The notes beneath the pieces are model-generated. The model ran no database searches, was not told the DNA's origin, and saw only the letters and a list, made by a program, of their open reading frames with translations. This document shows positions 7,363 to 11,317 of a stretch of DNA of 11,317 bases, piece by piece. The DNA comes from an uncultured Lautropia sp. (GTDB lineage Bacteria > Pseudomonadota > Gammaproteobacteria > Burkholderiales > Burkholderiaceae_E). Location of the stretch: contig CALIXC010000088.1 of assembly GCA_938046755.1 (NCBI GenBank), forward strand, positions 1 through 11,317, in the 5' to 3' direction. Position numbers and translations under genes: made by a program. Position 1 is the stretch's first letter. Every line of letters begins with the position of its first letter.

Positions 7363-7416
7363 GGCACCGGATTTTGATTCCGGCATTCGAGGGTTCGAAT
7401 CCTTCCTCCCCAGCCA
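7340..7416 (+). tRNA. tRNA-Gln (anticodon UUG)
   Basis: A full cloverleaf folds. The acceptor stem is TGGGGAG with CTCCCCA (7 bp, including the weak U1-A72 pair typical of tRNA-Gln). The anticodon stem is CCGGA/TCCGG around loop TTTTGAT with anticodon UUG. The T arm is GAGGG/CCTTC with loop TTCGAAT. The discriminator is G7413, and CCA is encoded at 7414-7416. It reads codons CAA and, by wobble, CAG. The first 23 nt overlap the end of ispE. A lone -10-like TACAAT at 7281-7286 has no convincing -35, so co-transcription with ispE is likely. Confidence 0.96.
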
Positions 7417-7427
7417 CTCTTTCATCG

Positions 7428-7454
7428 GGTCGGCTTCGCCGGCCTGATTCTTTC
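7428..7454 (+). terminator. Possible weak intrinsic terminator or processing hairpin after tRNA-Gln
   Basis: GGTCGGC (7428-7434) can pair with GCCGGCC (7438-7444) as seven pairs with one G-T around a TTC loop. It is followed by TGATTCTTTC, which is only moderately T-rich. It could end tRNA transcription or protect the tRNA 3' end before trimming. The rest of 7417-7540 shows no clear promoter. Confidence 0.35.
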
Positions 7455-7540
7455 GGCAGCAGCCATACGGTTTCCGGACCAGCGCCCAGACAGGTCAGAC
7501 TCTCGTGCATCGCAGCTCCTACCGCCCCAGCCCTGTCACC

Positions 7541-8500
7541 ATGCCCGCTCTCTGGTCCGAAGGACCGGTGCTCTTCACGGGCAATGCCAACCCCGCCCTC
7601 GCTTCTGACGTAGCCGCCCACCTAGGTATCCCGCTGGGCAAGGCCATCGTCGGTCGTTTCTCCGACGGCGAGGTCAACGTCGAGATCCTGGAAAACGTCC
7701 GTGGCAAGGATGCCTTCGTCATCCAGTCCACCTCTGCGCCCACCAACGACCACCTGATGGAGCTGCTGATCCTCGTCGACGCCCTGCGTCGCGCCTCGGC
7801 AGGCCGCATCACCGCCGTCGTTCCCTATTTCGGCTACGCCCGCCAGGACCGCCGCGTGCGCTCCTCGCGCGTGGCCATCAGCGCCAAGGTCGTGGCCAAC
7901 ATGCTGCAGGTCGCCGGTGTCGACCGCGTCCTCACCATGGACCTGCACGCCGACCAGATTCAAGGCTTCTTCGATATCCCCGTCGACAACATCTACGCCG
8001 CCCCCATCCTGCTGTCCGACATCACCAAGCGCAAGCTGGAAAACACCATGGTGGTGTCACCGGACGTCGGCGGCGTCGTACGTGCCCGCGCCCTGGCCAA
8101 ACGACTGGATTGCGAACTGGCCATCATCGACAAGCGTCGCCAGAAGGCCAACGTCGCTGAGGTGATGAACATCATTGGCGAAGTCTCCAACCGAGACTGC
8201 CTGCTGATGGACGATATGGTCGACACCGCCGGCACCCTGTGCCGCGCGGCCGAAGCCCTCAAGAAACACGGTGCTGTGCGCGTCTCCGCCTACTGCACCC
8301 ACCCCGTGCTCTCCGGCAAGGCCATCGAGCGCATCACCGAATCCCCGCTGGACGAACTTGTCGTCACCGACACCATCCCACTCACGGACGAAGGCCGCGC
8401 CTGCAGCAAGATCCGTGTCCTGGGTTGCGGCCAGCTCATCGGCGAGACCATCCTGCGCATTAACCGCTCCGACTCCGTCTCCATGCTCTTCATGGAGTGA
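7541..8500 (+). CDS. prs: Ribose-phosphate pyrophosphokinase (PRPP synthase)
   Basis: Transfers pyrophosphate from ATP to ribose-5-phosphate to make PRPP for purine, pyrimidine, histidine, tryptophan and NAD synthesis. It has 319 residues, normal for class I enzymes. Motifs: FTGNANPALA at 12, FSDGEVNVEI at 40 (nucleotide contact), the flexible-loop YARQDRRVRSSR at 99, DLHADQIQGFF at 134 with the catalytic His, the conserved IDKRR at 196, and the PRPP-binding loop LLMDDMVDTAGTL at 221. The ATG at 7541 matches the usual N-terminus (a few residues before LFTGNANPAL); an upstream GTG at 7505 would add 12 unrelated residues. No clear Shine-Dalgarno is present. The first codons hold a small hairpin, GGTCC-GAA-GGACC. 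Confidence 0.96.
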   Translation: MPALWSEGPVLFTGNANPALASDVAAHLGIPLGKAIVGRFSDGEVNVEILENVRGKDAFVIQSTSAPTNDHLMELLILVDALRRASAGRITAVVPYFGYARQDRRVRSSRVAISAKVVANMLQVAGVDRVLTMDLHADQIQGFFDIPVDNIYAAPILLSDITKRKLENTMVVSPDVGGVVRARALAKRLDCELAIIDKRRQKANVAEVMNIIGEVSNRDCLLMDDMVDTAGTLCRAAEALKKHGAVRVSAYCTHPVLSGKAIERITESPLDELVVTDTIPLTDEGRACSKIRVLGCGQLIGETILRINRSDSVSMLFME

Positions 8501-8679
8501 GCACAGCTCAGCGAAGCGCGCCCCCAGCGTACCCTCTCGGTCAGCACACCACAGCTGGCCGTACAGCCTCTCCATAAGGGACCGACAGCTTCAGTGCCAA
8601 TCCCTCAGCGGCTTCGGCAACGGTGTGCCAGCGCTGAATCGGTGACATGCCTGTAACGAATGCCGGATGACCGACCTCC

Positions 8680-8710
8680 TTGGCCAGTCGGCACCGACAT
8701 CGGTTATCAT
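8680..8710 (+). promoter_or_regulatory. Candidate promoter for rplY
   Basis: TATCAT (8705-8710, 5 of 6 to consensus) is preceded by TTGGCC (8680-8685, 4 of 6) at a long 19-nt spacing. Transcription would start near 8717, giving a leader of about 60 nt that contains the hairpin at 8729-8755. I see nothing else convincing in the prs-rplY gap (8501-8776). Confidence 0.4.
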
Positions 8711-8728
8711 CTTTCGCTTTCTCAACCC

Positions 8729-8755
8729 CTGCCGGATCTGGTCGCGGACCGGCAG
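8729..8755 (+). promoter_or_regulatory. Leader hairpin upstream of the rplY ribosome-binding site
   Basis: CTGCCGG (8729-8735) pairs perfectly with CCGGCAG (8749-8755) around a 13-nt loop, in which TC/GA can extend the stem past a bulged A. The hairpin ends about 8 nt before the Shine-Dalgarno AAGGA (8764-8768). This position would suit translational control, possibly by L25 itself. Confidence 0.45.
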
Positions 8756-8776
8756 ATATATCTAAGGAACTGCCCA

Positions 8777-9430
8777 ATGCAGATCAGTGCCCAAGAACGC
8801 AAGGACGTGGGGACGAGTGCGAGCCGCCGCCTCCGTCGCGCCGATCAGGTACCCGGTATCGTCTACGGTGGCGAAGCCGACCCCATTCAGGTCGCCCTCG
8901 ACCACAACACCCTCTATCACGCCCTGCGCGTCGAAGCCTTCCATTCGTCCATCCTGGACATGGACATCGACGGCAAGAAACAGCGCGTGCTGCTGCGCAA
9001 CGTGCAATGGCACCCGTACAAACAGCAGGTCCTGCACGTCGACTTCCAGCGCGTGGCCGCCAACCAGAAGATCAGTGTCAAAGTGCCGCTGCACTTCGTC
9101 AACGGTGAGAACTCGCCGGCCGTCAAGCTGAACAAGGCTGTCGTCAACCACGTCATGACCGAGATCGAAGTCCAGGTTCTGCCCAAGGATCTGCCCGAGT
9201 TCATCGAAGTCGACCTGGCTGAACTGGGCATGGACCACTCCGTCCACCTCAGCAGCATCAAGCTGCCCAAAGGCGTCACCGCTGTCATCACCCCGGGAAC
9301 CGATCCCGTCCTGGCCTCCGCCTCGCTGGTCGGCGGCTCCGACATAGATGGTGAGGCCGAAAGCGCGGTGGCCGATGCAGCCGCTGCAGCCGCTACAGCC
9401 CCGGCCGCTGGCGAAGCCGACAAGAAATAA
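8777..9430 (+). CDS. rplY: Large ribosomal subunit protein bL25, long form (Ctc/TL5 type)
   Basis: Binds 5S rRNA in the central protuberance of the 50S subunit. It has 217 residues. The N-terminal 5S-binding domain spans about 1-93 (ASRRLRRADQVPGIVYGG near the start; NVQWHPYKQQVLHVDFQRV at its end). The C-terminal TL5-type beta domain spans about 94-185 (VPLHFVNGENSPAVK, IEVDLAELGMDHSVHLSSI). The last 25 or so residues are an Ala/Glu-rich tail. The ATG at 8777 is set by AAGGA 8 nt upstream and by family alignment; the frame is open upstream to 8660, but that sequence is unrelated. It has its own promoter candidate and a strong terminator, so it is probably a single-gene unit. Confidence 0.95.
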   Translation: MQISAQERKDVGTSASRRLRRADQVPGIVYGGEADPIQVALDHNTLYHALRVEAFHSSILDMDIDGKKQRVLLRNVQWHPYKQQVLHVDFQRVAANQKISVKVPLHFVNGENSPAVKLNKAVVNHVMTEIEVQVLPKDLPEFIEVDLAELGMDHSVHLSSIKLPKGVTAVITPGTDPVLASASLVGGSDIDGEAESAVADAAAAAATAPAAGEADKK

Positions 9431-9442
9431 GGCCCTCACGGC
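9429..9442 (+). repeat. 14-nt direct repeat, copy 1 (copy 2 at 9576-9589)
   Basis: AAGGCCCTCACGGC occurs exactly twice in the rplY-pth gap, once overlapping the rplY stop codon and once inside the small ORF at 9555-9626. The spacing is 147 nt. The flanks differ. No function is apparent. Confidence 0.5.
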
Positions 9443-9448
9443 CAAGCA

Positions 9449-9508
9449 CGGACATCCGTCGCTGCCGGACCTCCCCCGATGCGGGCCCCGACAGCGACAG
9501 GATGTCCG
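9449..9508 (+). other. Large imperfect RNA hairpin in the rplY 3' region
   Basis: CGGACATCC (9449-9457) pairs with GGATGTCCG (9500-9508). After a bulged A9499, GTCGCTG (9458-9464) pairs with CAGCGAC (9492-9498). One mismatch is followed by CGG/CCG (9466-9468 with 9488-9490), and the loop can form a further CCCG-ATG-CGGG hairpin (9475-9485). It lies 4 nt before the terminator stem. It may protect the rplY 3' end or be a structured element in its own right. Confidence 0.55.
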
Positions 9509-9512
9509 CCTC

Positions 9513-9538
9513 AACGGGCCGCCAGTCGGCCCGTTTTT
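9513..9538 (+). terminator. Intrinsic terminator after rplY
   Basis: AACGGGCCG (9513-9521) and CGGCCCGTT (9527-9535) form a perfect 9-bp stem with loop CCAGT, followed directly by a T-run (9534-9538). This is a textbook Rho-independent terminator that separates rplY from pth. Confidence 0.88.
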
Positions 9539-9554
9539 CATAAGGATCGGGCTC

Positions 9555-9626
9555 ATGGCCATCAAGCATGTCCCGAAGGCCCTCACGGCAGCCCCAGCCC
9601 CCTCCTTCGGCACGTCAGCTGCCTGA
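9555..9626 (+). CDS. Candidate 23-residue small ORF upstream of pth
   Basis: ATG at 9555 follows AAGGA (9542-9546) by 8 nt, a better Shine-Dalgarno than that of pth itself. The peptide begins MAIKHVPKALT, is Ala/Pro-rich at the end and stops at TGA 9624-9626, 27 nt before pth. It contains the inverted repeat CCGAAGG (9573-9579) / CCTTCGG (9604-9610). I know no homologue. It could be a leader peptide or a chance ORF. Confidence 0.25.
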   Translation: MAIKHVPKALTAAPAPSFGTSAA

Positions 9627-9653
9627 CATCCTGCACATACAAGCCACGCCCGC

Positions 9654-10304
9654 ATGAACGCCCCCCGCCTCATCGTCGGCCTGGGCAACCCCACCGACCA
9701 GCACGCCCTCGACCGGCACAACGCCGGCTTCTGGTTCATCGACGCCCTGCTGCGCCACTACCCCGGCCAGATGCGCCCCGACGCCAAATTCCTGGGCGAT
9801 GTCGGCGAAGTCCGCATCGGCACCCAGGTCGTGCGGCTGCTCAAGCCCATGACCTACATGAACCGCTCCGGCCAGTCCGTCGGTGCGCTGGCGCGCTTCT
9901 ACCGCCTGGAGCCTGCCGACATCCTCGTCGCCTACGACGAACTCGACCTCATGCCCGGCTCCGCCCGCCTCAAGCTGGGCGGCTCCAGCACCCACAACGG
10001 CCTGCGCGACATCACCGCCCACCTTGGCACCCCCCGCTACTGGCGCCTGCGCCTGGGCATCGGCCATCCCCGCAGCCTCAACCTCAACAAATCCGTCGTT
10101 GACTTCGTCCTGGGAAAACCCAGCCAGAGCGACCAGCAGCTCATCGACCAGGCCATCGACCGCAGCGTCGACCACCTGCCCATCCTCATGCGCGACGGTT
10201 GGGAAATCGCCACCCAGCAACTGCACAGCGCCGACCCCGCCATGCAGCAGGCCAAGGCCGCCCGCAAAGGCAGCCCCGAAGCCAAACCCGCGGACTCGCT
10301 CTAG
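9654..10304 (+). CDS. pth: Peptidyl-tRNA hydrolase
   Basis: Cleaves the ester bond of peptidyl-tRNA that drops off ribosomes, recycling tRNA in the cytoplasm. It has 216 residues; the family is usually 185-205, and the excess is a charged C-terminal tail. Functional residues of the family are present: Asn12 in GLGNP, catalytic His22 in DRHNAGF, Asn70 in KPMTYMNRSG, Asp95 in YDELDL, and Asn115 in THNGLRD. The glycine-rich loop normally written GGGHGGHNGL is GGSSTHNGL here, one residue shorter. The ATG at 9654 fits the family N-terminus but has no visible Shine-Dalgarno. The rplY-pth-ychF context links it to translation. Confidence 0.95.
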   Translation: MNAPRLIVGLGNPTDQHALDRHNAGFWFIDALLRHYPGQMRPDAKFLGDVGEVRIGTQVVRLLKPMTYMNRSGQSVGALARFYRLEPADILVAYDELDLMPGSARLKLGGSSTHNGLRDITAHLGTPRYWRLRLGIGHPRSLNLNKSVVDFVLGKPSQSDQQLIDQAIDRSVDHLPILMRDGWEIATQQLHSADPAMQQAKAARKGSPEAKPADSL

Positions 10305-10422
10305 AATCCCAGCATCCCGATCCGGCACACCCAGGGCATCCACGGCACAGGCCCACCTGAGCTGACACCCCTGCCCTGCCGGAACAACCCCCCCCTACAC
10401 CGCCCAGCAAGAAGGACACCCC

Positions 10423-11317
10423 ATGGCACTCCAATGCGGCATCGTCGGCCTGCCCAACGTCGGCAAATCCACCCTCTTCAACGCGCTGACCAAAGCCGGC
10501 ATCGAAGCTGCCAACTACCCCTTCTGCACCATCGAGCCCAACGTCGGCATCGTCGAAGTCCCTGACCCCCGCCTCGCCAAGCTCGCTGAAATCGTCCAGC
10601 CCCAGAAGATCCAGCCCGCCATCGTCGAATTCGTCGACATCGCCGGCCTCGTCGCTGGCGCCAGCAAAGGCGAAGGCCTCGGCAACCAGTTCCTCGCCAA
10701 CATCCGCGAAACCGACGCCATCGTCAACGTCGTCCGCTGCTTCGACGACCCCAACGTCGTCCACGTCAACGGCCGCGTCGACCCCATCGCCGACATCGAG
10801 ACCATCGTCACCGAACTCGCCCTGGCCGACCTCGCCACCATCGAGCGCGTCCACGCCCGCGAAATCAAGAAAGCCCGCGCCGGCGACAAGGAAGCCCTGC
10901 GCCTCACCACCCTGCTCGAAAAACTCCAGCCCCATCTCAACGAAGGCAAACCCGCCCGCTCGCTGGACCTGAGCGCCGAAGACAAGGCCCTCCTCAAGCC
11001 CTACGGCCTCATGACCCTCAAGCCCGCCATGTACGTCGCCAACGTCTCCGAGGACGGCTTCCAGAACAACCCGTACCTCGACAGACTGCGCGAACACGCC
11101 GCCAAGGAAGGCGCCCCCGTCGTCGCCCTCTGCGCCCAGATCGAAGCCGAACTGGCCGACCTCGACGACGAAGACAAGCTCGCCTTCCTCGCCGATCTCG
11201 GCCTCGAAGAACCCGGCCTCAACCGCCTCATCCGCGCCGGCTACGACCTCCTGGGCCTGCAGACCTACTTCACCGCCGGCGTCAAAGAAGTCCGCGCCTG
11301 GACCATCCACAAAGGCG
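10423..11317 (+). CDS. ychF: Redox-regulated ribosome-associated ATPase YchF/OLA1 (3' end outside window)
   Basis: Obg-related P-loop protein that binds ribosomes and prefers ATP to GTP. The first 298 residues, of about 363 expected, are present. Motifs: P-loop GLPNVGKST at 9-17, switch region YPFCTIEPNVG at 32-42, DIAGLV at 72-77, and NVSE at 207-210 in place of the GTP-specific NKxD, the known basis of ATP preference. The predicted coiled-coil insert spans about 120-195. The C-terminal TGS domain begins near 280 (TYFTAGVKEVRAWTIHKG) and is cut by the right edge. The start at 10423 is set by GAAGGA 6 nt upstream. The 118-nt gap after pth shows no terminator, so the two may be co-transcribed. 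Codons are almost all C- or G-ending. Confidence 0.97.
   Translation, partial: MALQCGIVGLPNVGKSTLFNALTKAGIEAANYPFCTIEPNVGIVEVPDPRLAKLAEIVQPQKIQPAIVEFVDIAGLVAGASKGEGLGNQFLANIRETDAIVNVVRCFDDPNVVHVNGRVDPIADIETIVTELALADLATIERVHAREIKKARAGDKEALRLTTLLEKLQPHLNEGKPARSLDLSAEDKALLKPYGLMTLKPAMYVANVSEDGFQNNPYLDRLREHAAKEGAPVVALCAQIEAELADLDDEDKLAFLADLGLEEPGLNRLIRAGYDLLGLQTYFTAGVKEVRAWTIHKG

Noticed and set aside
8498..8510. TGAGC-ACA-GCTCA hairpin at the prs stop codon as a terminator.
   Set aside because: The stem is only 5 bp with no T-run after it, too weak to call.
8541..8777. A 78-codon minus-strand frame in the prs-rplY gap.
   Set aside because: It has no family resemblance and no good ribosome-binding site, and it covers the rplY promoter and leader hairpin.
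1..11317. CRISPR arrays, insertion sequences, integrases, att sites at the tRNA, or a novel defence cassette.
   Set aside because: No regularly spaced repeats, transposase motifs or duplicated tRNA 3' ends were seen. All large genes are housekeeping families in a conserved order.

Overview
This is an 11.3 kb, GC-rich (mostly 65-70%) chromosomal window of housekeeping genes. The order lolB, ispE, tRNA-Gln, prs, rplY, pth, ychF is familiar from Betaproteobacteria, especially Burkholderiales, and the proteins read as that group (long Ctc-type L25 with a C-terminal domain, tRNA-Gln(UUG) between ispE and prs). The species cannot be named from the sequence. There are no phage genes, insertion sequences or CRISPR arrays.

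Left part (1-3627, mostly minus strand): the adenine glycosylase mutY, cut off by the window edge, is preceded by and overlaps a dynamin-family GTPase gene. Upstream of these, where many Burkholderiales keep fpg (mutM), only a decayed C-terminal fragment of fpg survives (about 3235-3474). It still encodes the zinc-finger end but carries frameshifts and a stop in place of a zinc cysteine. The MutM gene at this locus is therefore dead while its partner mutY looks intact.

Middle part (3628-7416, plus strand): a TPR outer-membrane lipoprotein, lolB (lipoprotein receptor) and ispE (isoprenoid precursor synthesis) form a compact operon that runs directly into tRNA-Gln(UUG). The ispE reading frame ends inside the tRNA and takes its stop codon from the D-loop. 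The last 40% of ispE is clearly poorer in GC than its surroundings.

Right part (7417-11317, plus strand): prs (PRPP synthesis), rplY (5S rRNA-binding L25), pth (peptidyl-tRNA recycling) and ychF (ribosome-associated ATPase, cut off by the edge) form a nucleotide and translation block. The rplY gene has a likely promoter, a leader hairpin just upstream of its ribosome-binding site, and a strong intrinsic terminator preceded by a large imperfect hairpin. A 23-codon ORF with a good Shine-Dalgarno lies between this terminator and pth.

I found no exotic new multi-gene system. The points worth a second look are the fpg relic beside mutY, the ispE/tRNA overlap, the composition break in ispE, two possibly leaderless divergent promoters, and the RNA structures around rplY.
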